A DNA stretch of 41,241 nt from Prorocentrum cordatum. Lineage: Eukaryota > Sar > Dinophyceae > Prorocentrales > Prorocentraceae. The notes under the pieces were generated by a model. It was not told the origin of the DNA. It ran no database searches and worked only from the letters and a program-made list of their open reading frames with translations. A program made the translations under genes and the position numbers. The stretch is taken from positions 10,001 through 51,241 of the forward strand of contig CAUYUJ010015026.1 in NCBI GenBank assembly GCA_963575745.1, written 5' to 3'. Shown one piece after another: positions 1-10,058 of this stretch; the stretch's first letter is position 1, and every line of letters begins with the position of its first letter.

Positions 1-1013
1 TCAGCTAGCTCCCAGAAGTGTTCCTAACTATTGGCCTCCAGATGCGTGTGTTTGGCGAAAGGCCTCGGGCCCCTTGGATGTGCTGCCGGCAATTGGCCTC
101 TGGACGTGTATCTGACGGTCGGCCCTTCCGTTTTGTCCCCCATCGCCCTTGTCACCGCCTCCTCCTCTTCGTCCACGTCCTCTTCCTCAGCTACGTGCGC
201 TCCCCTCCTCTCGCATGTCTTCGCCCTCGTCCTTCCTCCCTCATCCCATGATCCTTCCTTCTGCCTCCTCCCGTCACACCACTGGAGGCTCCCGCTCCCA
301 CTAGGGACTGGCACCCCTGTAGGGGACCTCGGTGGCAGCCGGAATGGTTCTCAACGTGCGCCGGTGCCTGGCCGCCCAGGTCCGATCCACCCCCCCCCCA
401 GCCGTGCCTTCGTGTTTTTGTTCCCGGTCGGCCTTTCTGCCTTCTCTCCGATCGCCTTGCCATCCCCACTTTTGCTCCGATCGGCACCTCTGCTTCCGAC
501 TTTACCCTCCCGAGAGTTCCAGGGCATCAACCATTGGACGTCAACGCTTTTCCCTCTGCACGTGAGCCAGTACGACTACTTGCTACATCCGCGTAACATG
601 TACACTAAGAAGAGGGACGAAGCGGAATCGGTTTCGAGAAAGCTGGATGTTTCCCCGGAGACGCTGCCTACGAAGAGGGGGGGGGCACCGCGAAGATGTC
701 GTACAAGCCAATAGGCATCAACCATGCGGCACCGCAGTGCATCCAAAACAGGGCACGGACGCGCCAGTGATTGCATTGGGGGAGCCCCCACTTGGATTGT
801 AGGGGGCTGGCGCCGACGGCGCGCTGGTGCTCTGTGGCTGTTGCCCTGTACATTGGTGCCCTGCGCGTTGGTGCCCTGCGTTGCCGCGATGGGTTGGTGC
901 CCCATTGTTGTGCCTCGTGTGTGCTGCAGCCGTCCGTTGCCGCGTGCGCAACCGCATGGCGCGAAGACAGCCGCACGTGTCTCGGCGCGCAATGCGAGTC
1001 CAGGTGGCTTTAT
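1..1013. other. No supportable gene; low-complexity C/T-rich DNA
   Basis: Pyrimidine-rich stretches around 120-300 and 370-500 give open frames on both strands with no domain or motif. A short internal repetition of GTTGGTGCCC-type words lies at about 855-905. I see no gene here. Confidence 0.5.
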
Positions 1014-1246
1014 CCTAGGCCTCCCAGGTGGAATCGGAGTAGACGGGGTCGCAGGATCGCGCCGAATCGCCGATACATCGGCGATGCGGCTCAATGCGGA
1101 GCCCGATTTTCTTCACACTGGCGTTGCCGATGCACCGCCGACATCGCCGATGCATCGGTGATGCATCTTCGATGCATCGTCGGTGCATCGGCGATGCGGC
1201 ACTATCCTCCGACCTCATCTGCTCGGACCCCATCTGGAAGGCCTCT
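1014..1246. repeat. GATGCATC-type foldback element, copy A (233 bp)
   Basis: A palindromic element. The left end, CCTAGGCCTCCCAG, pairs imperfectly with the right end, which finishes in GGCCTCT. Inward, both arms carry a degenerate (A/G)GATGGGGTCCGAGTAGA-like block followed by runs of CGGCGATGCATC words, themselves palindromic. The centre is an unpaired segment with GGAGCCCGA and TTCTTCAC. The same arrangement recurs at 2968-3180, so this is a dispersed family. No target duplication is clear, which fits an older copy. It is non-autonomous: no ORF of its own is credible. Confidence 0.8.
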
Positions 1247-1250
1247 ATGT

Positions 1251-1496
1251 ATGTCAAGCTGGTCCTCTCGAAGAAGAAAAACGGCTCAAGTACCAGGCTC
1301 GAGCCAGCTTAGGCAGCCAGCTCACACCGAGTGTCGGCAAAGTCCTCAGCCAGCTCTTTTCTTATGGGTCGCGTACTCTCTCTACTGAGCACAGCAGGAG
1401 AAGAGCATTGATATGTATTATTGTTGTCGTTGTGATCGTTGTGATCGTTATCTGTGTCAAGCTGTTCCCTCGAAGAAAAAGCGGCAAGAGCAGAAA
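1251..1496 (+). repeat. Pair of ~45-bp direct repeats
   Basis: A segment with TCAAGCTG, CTCGAAGAA and CGGC in order occurs at about 1253-1292 and again at about 1457-1491, directly right of foldback copy A. The 160 bp between them show no gene. Confidence 0.5.
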
Positions 1497-1503
1497 AACG
1501 TTC

Positions 1504-1630
1504 GGAGCTCCGAGCGGATTTCTTGGATCCGCGTTGGGAACCCTTGGCGGCGCCTCTGGCGCCGCCCCTGGCGCGCTCCGCGCGCCGGGGAAGGGGGCCA
1601 GCGCCGATCGAAGAAACCAGCGCGAAGCTC
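1504..1630. repeat. GC-rich foldback element, family 2, copy A
   Basis: The left arm GGAGCTCCGAGCGGATTTCT is mirrored by the right arm, which ends in GCGCGAAGCTC. Between them is a very GC-rich core built on GGCGGCGCC and GGCGCGCTCC. The same core and arms occur at 4289-4396. The palindromic layout and dispersed copies suggest a MITE-like or foldback element. No transposase is present. Confidence 0.7.
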
Positions 1631-1681
1631 GATAGTTTGTGTTTATGCCCTTGGCTTTTCCTCTAGAGAGACGAGAAAGCC

Positions 1682-1996
1682 ATGAGACCATCTAAGGTGT
1701 CCTTGCAGTCTTCGCAACAAGGCAGTAGCTCTAACCCAGGCGGACTGTTTGATACCCCAAGGGCAACAAAGCGCACACGTGGAGCTGGATTGCAAACTCC
1801 TGCGTCGATCTCATCCCGCCGATACATCAGAACGATCATGTCCACATTTTGCCACAGAGTGCCACACGGAAGGGAGCAGCCAGAGGGGGAAGACGAGGAG
1901 GCGGGGAACGAGAGAGGGGAGAGTATATTCTTGGCGAACGTCTGCAAAGGAGAAGAGAAACATCCAGAATGTCTTGGGGGCAATGGCATGTACTGA
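1682..1996 (+). CDS. Hypothetical ORF, possible exon
   Basis: A 104-residue frame that opens with a compositionally balanced Ser/Gln/Thr-rich stretch, unlike the surrounding low-complexity frames. After about residue 60 it runs into the GA-rich tract and becomes Glu/Gly-rich. If anything is real, it would be the first ~55 residues as an exon or gene fragment. I do not recognise a family, and no spliced-leader acceptor or splice context can be argued with confidence. A random open frame remains the likelier explanation. Confidence 0.2.
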   Translation: MRPSKVSLQSSQQGSSSNPGGLFDTPRATKRTRGAGLQTPASISSRRYIRTIMSTFCHRVPHGREQPEGEDEEAGNERGESIFLANVCKGEEKHPECLGGNGMY

Positions 1997-2215
1997 TAGG
2001 TTTTCAGGAAGAGGAGGGGGAGGAGAGGCGAGGAAGGGGAGGGAAGCGGGCAAAAAAAGAGGAGGAAACCGGGTCTGAAAGAGGGAAATGCAGCAAGAAG
2101 GAAGGAGGAAGCGAGAGGAGCGGCGAGGAGAAGAGGAGAGGACGGCAACTAGGAAAGAGAGCACGTAGGGAGAGGAGCAGAGGACGAGCAGAGGAGAGGA
2201 GAGCAGAGAGGCAAG
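1868..2215. repeat. Polypurine (GA/GGA-rich) tract
   Basis: About 350 bp dominated by G and A on the plus strand with only scattered pyrimidines, interspersed with AGGAGAGG-type words. Long frames through it are compositional artefacts. Confidence 0.8.
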
Positions 2216-2961
2216 CTAGGGGCGCCCACGCCACATCTGACGTCCTACCCCACATACATACATCCCCTCCCGTCTCCCTCAGGTCTCCTGTCTCCCTCTC
2301 TAGATCATGTTCGTGCCATTTGTTTCTTACCTCCCACCTGCCCACGCGTGTCTCACCACTTCGATGTCTTCGTCTCCCTTCTCTATTCAGCCTTCCCCCC
2401 TCCCAGACTACGGCTCTCAGGTTCATATTCAAGCAAGAATCGAAGCGCACCAAGATCATGGCTGCGCTGTCGCTTGCGTGCTCGCCAGGGTTGAAGCGAG
2501 GATCATTCTTTTATAGAGTCCTTTTCAAGGGAAGGAGTCGGACGAGGGCGACCAGGAGGCGCATGGGGGAAGAGGATGGTGAGGAGGAGGAGGAGGCAAG
2601 CTGCTGCCTGCCTGCTTGCGTACTGTACTGTCCCTGCTGTCTGCGCCAGATGTCCATGAGTTCCTAAGTCTTTCTTGATCCTTCTTCTTCCTAGAGCTCG
2701 TGCGTGCTTTGCGCGGAAGACGTGGATATGTTGGCTAGACGCCGAAGAGCACCAAAGACATCACCAGGAATTGCAAGGGGCTACTCCAGGTTGTTGAATT
2801 AGCACGCCCGGTGCCACCCCGCTCGACGGCCCGTTCGACCACCCCCCCACACGACCACCGAACCCACCCCTCAGGCGATCCATCGCCCCCACGCAACGCG
2901 AAGGACAGCCCATTCCGACACCCCCGCGCGATCCCCCCCAACATGCTTATTGAACAACCTG
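2216..2961. other. No gene seen
   Basis: A pyrimidine-rich stretch (2250-2410), a short GGA run near 2580 and unassigned DNA. No motif-bearing frame, RNA gene or element end was found. Confidence 0.4.
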
Positions 2962-2967
2962 GAGTAC

Positions 2968-3180
2968 TCTAGACCTCTTAGATGGGGTCAGAGTAGATGG
3001 GGTCGGAGGATCGCGCCGCATCGCTGATGCATCGCCGATGCGGCTCGATGCGGAGCCCGAGGTTCTTCACGCGGACGTCGCCGATGCATGGCCGATGCAT
3101 CGGCGATGCATCGCCGATGTATCGGCGATGCGGCGAGATCTTCCGACCCCATCTACTCGGACCCCATCTAGGAGGCCTCT
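2968..3180. mobile_element. GATGCATC-type foldback element, copy B, with GAGTAC target duplication
   Basis: 213 bp with long terminal inverted repeats: the left arm contains TAGATGGGGTCAGAGTAGAT and the right arm the matching ATCTACTCGGACCCCATCTA. Both run on through (GAT)GCATCGGC-type repeats toward the centre. The hexamer GAGTAC stands immediately outside both ends (2962-2967 and 3181-3186), as expected for a duplicated target. Homologous to 1014-1246 along its whole length. No coding capacity, so it would be moved in trans by an unknown enzyme. Confidence 0.75.
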
Positions 3181-3186
3181 GAGTAC

Positions 3187-4060
3187 CTACTTTGTGTGTT
3201 TCTGGACTGCCAGCACTGGGAGACCTCCGACGCGATGCTCCTGGAGAAAGTAAGCAATTCGAGAAAGCAGATGCCACACAAGATATCAGAGCGCACCAGG
3301 GGGGGGGTCCAGGACCGTCAAGATGGCTCGGATGGCCGCCTAGCGATCCCGCAGGACCCCGTGGGACATCACGGGACCACGCAGGACATCGACTAGATCC
3401 GACCAGCTCGCTTGAGTTCCGAAGTCAGGCCGTTGTGTTTCTTCGGGCTGCGTTCCCCAGGAAATGTGCCAATCATCGCGCACGGCCGATCGGCACTGCG
3501 CTGTCGTGACACATTGCGGCCTGGGCGGAGGAAAATCATGCCACTAAGTCAGCAGGAAGCAAGCGTGTCCACTTTCCATTTCCTCTCGGTTCGCATCTTC
3601 CTCTTCGCTGTCTTGGGGAAGCTGCTGTAAGCGAAGGCGCGCCTGAGTGCGGCGAGGCGCTCGGCCGGCCCGCCGCGCAGCGCACGCTCCGACGTGGAGC
3701 GCAGGCCCACACGAAGGCTGCGCACGGCATGCTGCAGGTGCCGCCGTCGATCTCGAACGGCGGGCGCCTGAGCTTTCCAGGACGCGACCGGACATCTCGA
3801 TCCAGGATGCGGCGATGGATTTCGTCGCTGGGCTCTGTGCCAGCGCCAAGCGTTGCTCGAGGGACGTCTGCTGGCCGTTCGACACCTCGCTGACCGACGC
3901 GGGCCGCGCTGTCGCTGCCGCCGCCGCAGCCAGCACCAGGGCCAGGGCGACGCGCTATGGCGAGCAGGAGCGCAGCACCGTCGTCGAGGCGGCGGCCACT
4001 TCAGCGCCGACAGCGCTGCGGCGCTCGCCGCCTCGCGGAGGCATGGCCGCCTGCAGTGCG
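3187..4060. other. GC-rich stretch with unassigned overlapping frames
   Basis: Open frames occur on both strands (for example plus 3647-4195 and minus 3544-3936), as expected in GC-rich DNA. Each has some stretches of balanced composition, but no domain or motif is recognisable and no start context favours either strand. Left unassigned. Confidence 0.35.
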
Positions 4061-4061
4061 A

Positions 4062-4201
4062 CGGTCGTCGGCGCAACACGGAGCGGCGGCTTGCTGAGCG
4101 CAGCAGCAAATTTGTGGTCTTGTGAGCAGCACGGCCGTCGGCGCACCACGGAGCGGCGGCTTGCTGAGCGCGTCAGCACCATCTTGGTGTTGTGAGCCGC
4201 C
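4062..4201. repeat. 70-bp tandem duplication
   Basis: Two adjacent copies of a 70-bp unit beginning CGG(T/C)CGTCGGCGCA and containing GGAGCGGCGGCTTGCTGAGC. The starts at 4062 and 4132 are exactly 70 bp apart. Confidence 0.85.
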
Positions 4202-4288
4202 GGCTTCACGGTCGCGCCCGTCGGCTGCCACCAGGCTGGCGCGAGCATCACGCTGACAGCAGTCCAGCCTCGGCCGTTCGGAGGTGTC

Positions 4289-4396
4289 CGCATCGGCTCT
4301 GGACCCCCGTGGCGGCGCCTCCGGCGCCGCCCCTGGCGCGCTCCGAGCGCCAGGGAGGGGGGTCCAGCGCCGATCCAAGAAATCCGAGCGGAGCTC
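4289..4396. repeat. GC-rich foldback element, family 2, copy B
   Basis: The right arm (CAAGAAATCCGAGCGGAGCTC) is the reverse complement of the left arm of the copy at 1504-1630, and the core again reads GGCGGCGCC then GGCGCGCTCC. The left arm is shortened: only the CGGCTCTGGACCCC part pairs with GGGGGGTCCAGCGCCG on the right. Confidence 0.65.
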
Positions 4397-4809
4397 TGAA
4401 AGGTTGTGCTTAAGCAACTTGCTCTTGCAATCATCACCATCATCATCACCCTCCTCTTACCCTCCTCCCCCGCTCGGTGATTGCGCATCTCCTACTGCCC
4501 TTCTGCCTCCCGCTCTTCCTCGATCTGCACCTCCAGCTCCCCGCCTCCATGCCCCCCACCCCTTCTGCGACTCCCCTCGCTGTCATACCGATTATTCCTT
4601 TTCCTCCGCCGCCTCCTCAAAGCTCTTTTCATCTGCCGTCCTGTCCCCATCTCCTCCTTCCTTCTGATATCCCTCTTCCTCCTCTGCGTGAAACACAACT
4701 CCAGCGAAGAGCCAAAAGACCGAGGAGCTCAGTCCGCCCCCCGGCGGCTGCGCCGCGGCACAGCGGAAGGAGGATCAGAGATGAGGAGTTCTGAGAGGGG
4801 GGCAGGAGG
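4397..4809. other. No gene seen; pyrimidine-rich spacer
   Basis: A short (ATC)n run near 4430-4450 and C/T-rich DNA to about 4700. No credible coding frame or RNA gene. Confidence 0.4.
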
Positions 4810-4963
4810 CAGGATGAGGAGGAGGAAGAGGAGGAGGAGGAGGAGGAGGAGGAAGAAGAAGAGGAAGAGGAAGAGGAGGAGGAGGAGGAGGAGGAGGAGA
4901 AGAAGGAGAAGGGGGAGGAGGAGCGGGAGGATGCGGAGGAGGAGGAGGAAGAGGAGGAGGAGG

Positions 4964-4997
<34 letters not shown>

Positions 4998-5015
4998 AGG
5001 CGGGGAGGAAGAGAG
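4810..5015. repeat. (GGA)n microsatellite
   Basis: About 200 bp of imperfect GGA/GAA triplets on the plus strand. The polyserine and polyleucine frames it generates on the minus strand are artefacts. Confidence 0.95.
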
Positions 5016-5340
5016 GAGATGAAGGAGCAGGGAGCAGGAGGACGTCGAAGACCTTGACGACGGCGACGACGGCAACGACGAGGAGGACCCCCATCGCGCG
5101 ACGGTGACGCCAGCCATCCCGTCTGTTTCGCCGGTGCGCAGCGAACGGCGTTCGACCCGCGCCCTGTCGCGAGCAGGGACCCGCGTTCGAAAACGGCGAC
5201 GGCGACGACGAAGACGACGAGCGGTCGGCGATGGAGGGGAGAGCGGAGGGAGAGGAGGAGCAGGAGCAAGGAGGAGAAGGCCAGGTCCTCCTCCTCCTTT
5301 CTTAGACCAGCTGTCGAGCTCGTCGGAGCTCGTAGCGTCA
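5016..5340. other. No gene seen between microsatellites
   Basis: Contains a (GAC)n-like run (5040-5085), a (CGA)n-like run near 5195-5225 and short GGA runs. No motif-bearing frame. Confidence 0.4.
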
Positions 5341-5469
5341 GTCCTCCTCCTCCTCCTCCCCTCCTCCTCCCCCTCCTCCTCTTCCTCCTCCTCCTTCTCC
5401 TCCTCCTCCTCCTCCTCCTCCTCCTCCTCCTCCTCCTCCTCCTAATCCTCCTCCTGCTCCTCCTGCTCC
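5341..5469. repeat. (TCC)n microsatellite, left flank of LINE 1
   Basis: TCC triplets with a few interruptions that stop exactly where the spliced leader begins. A second TCC tract lies just beyond the 3' end of LINE 1, so the element appears to sit inside a TCC microsatellite. Confidence 0.95.
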
Positions 5470-5491
5470 TCCGTAGCCATTTTGGCTCAAG
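5470..5491 (+). other. Dinoflagellate spliced leader, full 22 nt, at the LINE 1 5' end
   Basis: The 22 nt start with T, then CCGTAGCC, and end GGCTCAAG, matching the conserved dinoflagellate leader (first base variable) without a mismatch. The leader is normally added to mRNA 5' ends by trans-splicing and is not encoded upstream of genes. Here it is followed by GTGCCC and an ATG at 5498, not by the intron of a spliced-leader RNA gene. It is therefore a copied-back leader from a trans-spliced RNA. Confidence 0.95.
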
Positions 5492-5637
5492 GTGCCCATG
5501 TCGCCCAGCGGCAACGTGGACACCGCTGGTCCGCGGCCAGACCTCGACCGCTTCTCGGCCATCACGGGCGGGGTTGGGCTCCCGCCACCAGCCCCAGAGG
5601 TCCCGCGCCCCCGCACATCCAGCCAGCTGGTCCCTGC

Positions 5638-7086
5638 ATGGCGTCGGCTCCCGAGGTCTTCGACTTGGAGGGTGGCGAGAAAAGCACTCGTTGCGGGAAC
5701 ATCTCGGGGGGCGAGCCACACAGCCGCGGCTCCTCGCCCTCCTCGGAGAGCCAGCGCCGCTCGGCCCGCTCTCGTGCCTCCGAGCGCCGCAGGGCCAAGG
5801 AGCGGGCTCGGCAGGCCGAGCGGCGGCGAGCGGCGACCTCCCACGATGCTGGTGATCGCGACCCTGGGCGCCGCAGCCGCCGCTTGCCCCGCGGCGACAA
5901 CTTCTCGCGCACGGACGCGGAGATGCGCCAGCGGGCAGCTGATGCGGGGTACGAGCTCGAGCGAGACGGGGTCGACCTGGAGCTGCTGCCGAGTTTCCCC
6001 GATTCGGTCTCCCAGTCCGCTGCTGGTGCCACTGCCCCCGCAGCAGCTGTCAGCGGCGGGACCGCGAGCCCCAGCGGCGGCGGCGGCGCCGGTTCTGACC
6101 CGCGGCGCCAGCACCTCTCTGTGGGCGGCGCCCCTCTGGCGCCCACGCGCGGTCACCTGCCAGCTCATGCGGCTGCCGCTCATGACCCTCATCGCCCTGC
6201 TGCTGCCCCTGGCCCTGCTCCCCAGCCAGGAGGCGCTGATGCCCCGCAGCCCCACCACCACCTTCTCAAGCAGATCCAGTCCGCCATCATCTCCAACCTG
6301 GGCGCCTCCCTCACGGCTGGCCTCGCCCAGATCTCCTCGGTCATGGAGGCCCGCGCGGGCGCCGTCGAGCAGCTGGTCGCGGCAGTGGACAAGCGCACGA
6401 TGGACATGGACAGGCAGCTGCGGGCGGACATGGCGAAGCTCAGGGAAGAGATGGGCCTGATGGTTAGGACGGAACCGACCCCCGCCCCGTCGGGCCCCGA
6501 CTAGGACAGGGAGCCTGACACCGCGGCGGTGGTCCTGCGCTGCAGGGAGGACCTGCCCACGGACTCCTTCCTCGACGCTGTCGCCCCTCTGCTGGCGGAC
6601 GCGGGCATGGAGAAGGACTCCTTCAAGGTCGACGCCGAGCCCCTCGGCAGGCGCTGCGTCCTTCGCTTCAAGGGCGCCCCAGAGCTGGCGGCCCGCCGCT
6701 CGCGCAAGGTCCTGGGATGCATGCGCCTTGGCCGTGGGGGATGGCGCCACCTCAACGGCCCCACACCAGCTGGCATGGCTGCGCCGATCCACGTCTCCGC
6801 TGACCAGAACCGCAAGCAGGTGGCCCACGAGCTGCTTCTCAAGCGGCCGGCGATGGCCCTCGGCAGGGCTGTGGATCCGTCCCGCCGCATCTTCGTGGAC
6901 AAGCAGGCACACTCCCTCACGATCTCGTGGCGCGCCTTCCTGCGGGTCTCCATGTCCAGCCCGTCTGCCACCCCCCAGGTCCACTGGTCGGCCACGGCGC
7001 TGCAGGAGATCGGCCTCAACCGCCAGGACCTCGAGGCGACGGCGCAGGCAGTCCTGGCCCCTCATCAAGAAGATTGGTCTCTTTAG
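5638..7086 (+). pseudogene. LINE 1 ORF1-like protein (nucleic-acid-binding), one internal TAG
   Basis: Probably the RNA-chaperone-type ORF1 protein of the element. From the ATG at 5638 the protein shows an Arg/Ser-rich basic segment (about residues 25-95, with several ERRR and RRRA words) and a Pro/Ala/Gly-rich linker. A heptad-like region of about 45 residues follows (roughly 6330-6460, ending near KLREEMGLM). After a TAG at 6502-6504 the same frame continues with VVLRCREDLP, CVLRFKG and later PSRRIFVDK, spaced as in an RRM-like fold plus C-terminal domain, the layout of L1 ORF1p. The true start may be the ATG at 5498, seven nt after the leader, in another frame, with a frameshift near 5640-5690. 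A 601-residue frame on the opposite strand is a shadow. Confidence 0.65.
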
Positions 7087-8791
7087 CAAATTTGTGCGGC
7101 TCTTTGGCAAGCCGCAACGGGAGGCGGGGCTCTGCTTTGCCACGTGGAATGCTCGTGCATTATGTCATCATTCCCCGAGCACTGCCATGAAGAAGGTTGA
7201 GTACATCCAGCCCAGGCTCCGTGCAGGGGCTATCCTCAGCATGCAGGAAGTCCACGGGTTGGCCGTGCGTCTGTGTGCTCTAGTGGATCGCACGGGTCTG
7301 GACTTCTGCGTCTTCTCTAGCTTCGCCAGCGGCCCCCCCGAATCCTCTCGCTCCCGAGAGTCGCTGGGAGGTGTCACCACGCTGTTCGCTTTCAAGCCCC
7401 GTCCCGAGCTCGTGTTTCGTCGACGGGCATATGTGCGTGCCAGAGTTTTGCGGGTGAGTGCCACTGTTGAAGCGGGGGCAGATACAGGCTACTCCCTGAC
7501 CCACTGGAACGTGCATGACCACGACTTCTCTCGTGAACAGGTGGCACGTGTCGCAGCTGCCATTCAGCAAGACCTTCAACGCATGGAGGACGACCCGATC
7601 AAGCACCTCGTAGTCATCACGGGGGACTTCAACGACGGCGAGAACGCAGAGGTGGAGGATCCACTGGCCCCTGGTGTCAGCACTCGTGCTGCCCTTCATC
7701 CGCGCGGTCGATGCTGCCAGCAGGCCTTCCGCTCGGCCACGGAGATGGTCCCAGGGAAGCCCACTCACTGGCATCAGGGACGGCGGCTCGCCACCACGAT
7801 CGACAAGGTCTGGCTCGGCGCCCCCGGATGGCTGCTGGCCCAAACGCGGCAACATGCTCATGCACATGGCGAACCCCGCGAGCTACACATCCAAGACACC
7901 TCTGACCGCGCCATGCCCTCGGTTGCCTGGTCGCCCCGCCCGCGGCAGCGCCGCCCTGATACTCGCATCATCGCCCCGATCCCCGACCTCATCCTGGAGC
8001 ACCCTCGGCCCCCGCAGTTGGTTCGAGCGCACGAGGAGCAGGCCCCGCTGGAGGAGCTCTCGCCCCCCGAGCGCGCCCGCGTTCACACGAAGCTGCCCCA
8101 GCGCGCTGCGGCGGCGACGCGGGGCTCCATCCTGCGCGGGGACGCGGGGGGCAAGGCCCCCGCGGCGATGATCTGGCGGCAGTTGGGCCGTGCAGCGTGG
8201 CGGCAGAACGCCACGATGGCCGAGCGCATCCTCCACTGCCACCACTGGGCTTGGCAGGTCATCGAGATTGTGCAGGACTCCTTCGCCGCCCGCAGAGCGC
8301 TCCTCCGTGGCCCCGAGGAGCTCTCTCGCCGCTACAGGCTAGCCCGGCATCGCGAGATGCAAGCTCGACTTCGACGACGGCAGGAGGAGATTGACGCGGA
8401 GCCCAACGAGCGCAGCAAGGCCACCCTCATCCGTCAGCAGCGGGCCCTCCGTCGCCGCGCGGCGTTGTGGGCCCCCTCATCGGCGCGCAGATTCCCGAGT
8501 GCGATCGAGCTCCCCGAGGGCATGGCCGGGACCGAGTCCGAGGCGCTGCGCGCTCTGGCCAACTACTGGCGCGATGTCTTCGGCGATTTCCCTCAAGTGC
8601 GCAAGGCGCACGCTGATCAGCGACTTCAAGAACTGGCTCGCTCGGCTGGCGGGCCCCGCCCGCCCGTGACCTGCGAGAATGGCAGGCCCGCCCCCCTCCC
8701 GATGCTGGAACCGAGGTTGGAGCAGCGCAAGCGACAGCTCCAGGCGGACTACCTAGACAGGCACGGCATCACGGACATCGACTGGAACCTC

Positions 8792-8794
<3 letters not shown>
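7075..8794 (+). pseudogene. LINE 1 ORF2, endonuclease (EEP/APE type) segment and linker
   Basis: Nicks target DNA to prime reverse transcription. In order: ATWNAR (metal-binding Asn) near 7145, MQEVHG (catalytic Glu) near 7245, GGVTTLFAF, THWNVHDH near 7505, ITGDFND (Asp and Asn of the family signature) near 7620, TTIDKVWL near 7800, and TSDRAMPSV near 7900. The last should read SDH, so the catalytic His is replaced by Arg and the copy is probably inactive. A basic helical linker rich in Arg and Gln leads to the reverse transcriptase. The segment is in a different frame from ORF1. No ATG lies close to the boundary, so the original ORF2 start is unclear. Confidence 0.85.

Positions 8795-8828
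<34 letters not shown>
8795..8828. repeat. Poly(C) run of 34 nt inside LINE 1 ORF2
   Basis: An uninterrupted C34 between the endonuclease linker and the reverse transcriptase. It would encode polyproline, and the downstream reverse transcriptase is read in another frame. It is either a real slippage expansion or an assembly artefact. Confidence 0.95.
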
Positions 8829-8829
<1 letters not shown>

Positions 8830-10058
8830 ACGGAGCCCACCGCGGCGCTGGCCCTCAGGAGGGCACGGCGCGCCATGCCCGGGCCAGACGGCCGTGGCCC
8901 CAAGGCGCGGCTTGCCTCGCGGCGCGGCGTCGGGACGCTGACCCTGGCCATGCACTGGCAGATGCAAGGCCTCCCGATGTGCCGCTGCCGGAACTTCTCT
9001 GCAGCGGTCTCCCCTGCCAAGGGCGCCAGGATGGAGGGCCCGAACGAGGCGGTCCGCCGCCCTGGCGAGACGAGGCCGCCGGCGCTGGAGAACAATTCCA
9101 AGAAGGCGGTCATGTAGGCCATCAACCTCTGCATGAAGGGAGCCGCGGAGCTGCGCTGCGTGGGCACCCAGCGGGGCTTCCTGCGAGGGCAGAACTTCTG
9201 CGCCAACATCGCGGAGCTCGACTCATACTCGCGCACCCTGGCAATGAGCGTGGAGGCGGAGGACTTCCCGCTCCACCTGGCGTTCGACTTCGGCCAGGCC
9301 TTCCCCAGTGTCGAGCACGACTGGATCTTCTCTGCGCAGCGGGCGGCTCGCGCCCCCCTCGGCCTCCAGGCTGCCATTCGATCCAACTACGAGGGCGCCC
9401 AGAGCTTCGCAGCGACCAGGTCCCACCAGATGACGTTCGTCGCCCGCCCGGGTATCCTGCAGGGCGACCCCGCCAGCGGCACGCTACATGTGCTCGCCGC
9501 CCACCCCTTCGGCCGAGATATGGAGATCCACGTGGACAAGAAACGGCGCGGCCGCACCCGCTGGTGCGCTGACGACCTGGGCGCGGGCCTGCGCGGCCGC
9601 CCTGGGTTCCGCGCCGTCGCCAGGGCATTCAGGATGGCGCGGCTGCTCGCGGGCCTGCGGACCATGTCGAGCAAGTGTTTCGCAATCCCGCTCGGCGCCC
9701 CCTTTCTGAGGATCTCGCGATGCAGGCGACGGCGCTCCTGGAAGAGATATGCTATGACTGGCGTGACTTCCACGTCTGTGACGCGCTGGAGTACCTGGGC
9801 GTGCTGCTGGGCCCTTGCGTGCAGCTGGGCCAGCAATGGAGGACCCCGCTGGCGAAGCTCCGCGAGAGGGTGGGCGAGGTCGCGCGCTCCAAAGCGGACA
9901 CCCATGCCCTCGCCCTGCTGCATGACGAGCGCTGCGTCACGGTCCTCAGCTACAAGGCGCAGCTCCTCGAACCCCCATCAGACCTCAGGAAGCTGGAGCG
10001 AGCTCTGTTGCCGCGCCTCTTCAGGCCCCCTGGCTCGTTCCTGGGCGACGGAGAATGA
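8829..10058 (+). pseudogene. LINE 1 ORF2, reverse transcriptase segment
   Basis: RNA-dependent DNA polymerase. Early motif: MPGPDGRGPKA near 8873. After a TAG at 9115-9117 comes GFLRGQNF. Motif A is FDFGQAFPSV with its Asp codon at 9286-9288. Motif B is GILQGDPASGTL near 9450. Motif C is CADD at 9565-9576 (YADD in most relatives). After a frame change near 9700 the post-palm signature EYLGVLLGP appears at about 9787-9813, followed by a helical thumb ending at a stop near 10058. Catalytic aspartates are kept, but stops and frameshifts make the copy non-functional. It cannot be assigned to a named clade from motifs alone. Confidence 0.9.

Noticed and set aside
5470-5500. A spliced-leader RNA gene
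   Set aside because: The leader is followed by GTGCCCATG and coding sequence, not by the usual intron and stem-loop region of the RNA gene. It is a retrocopied leader.
5338-7143. 601-residue open frame on the minus strand
   Set aside because: It is antisense to LINE 1 ORF1, which has a coherent layout and continues into motif-bearing ORF2. The long antisense frame follows from GC-rich codon structure.
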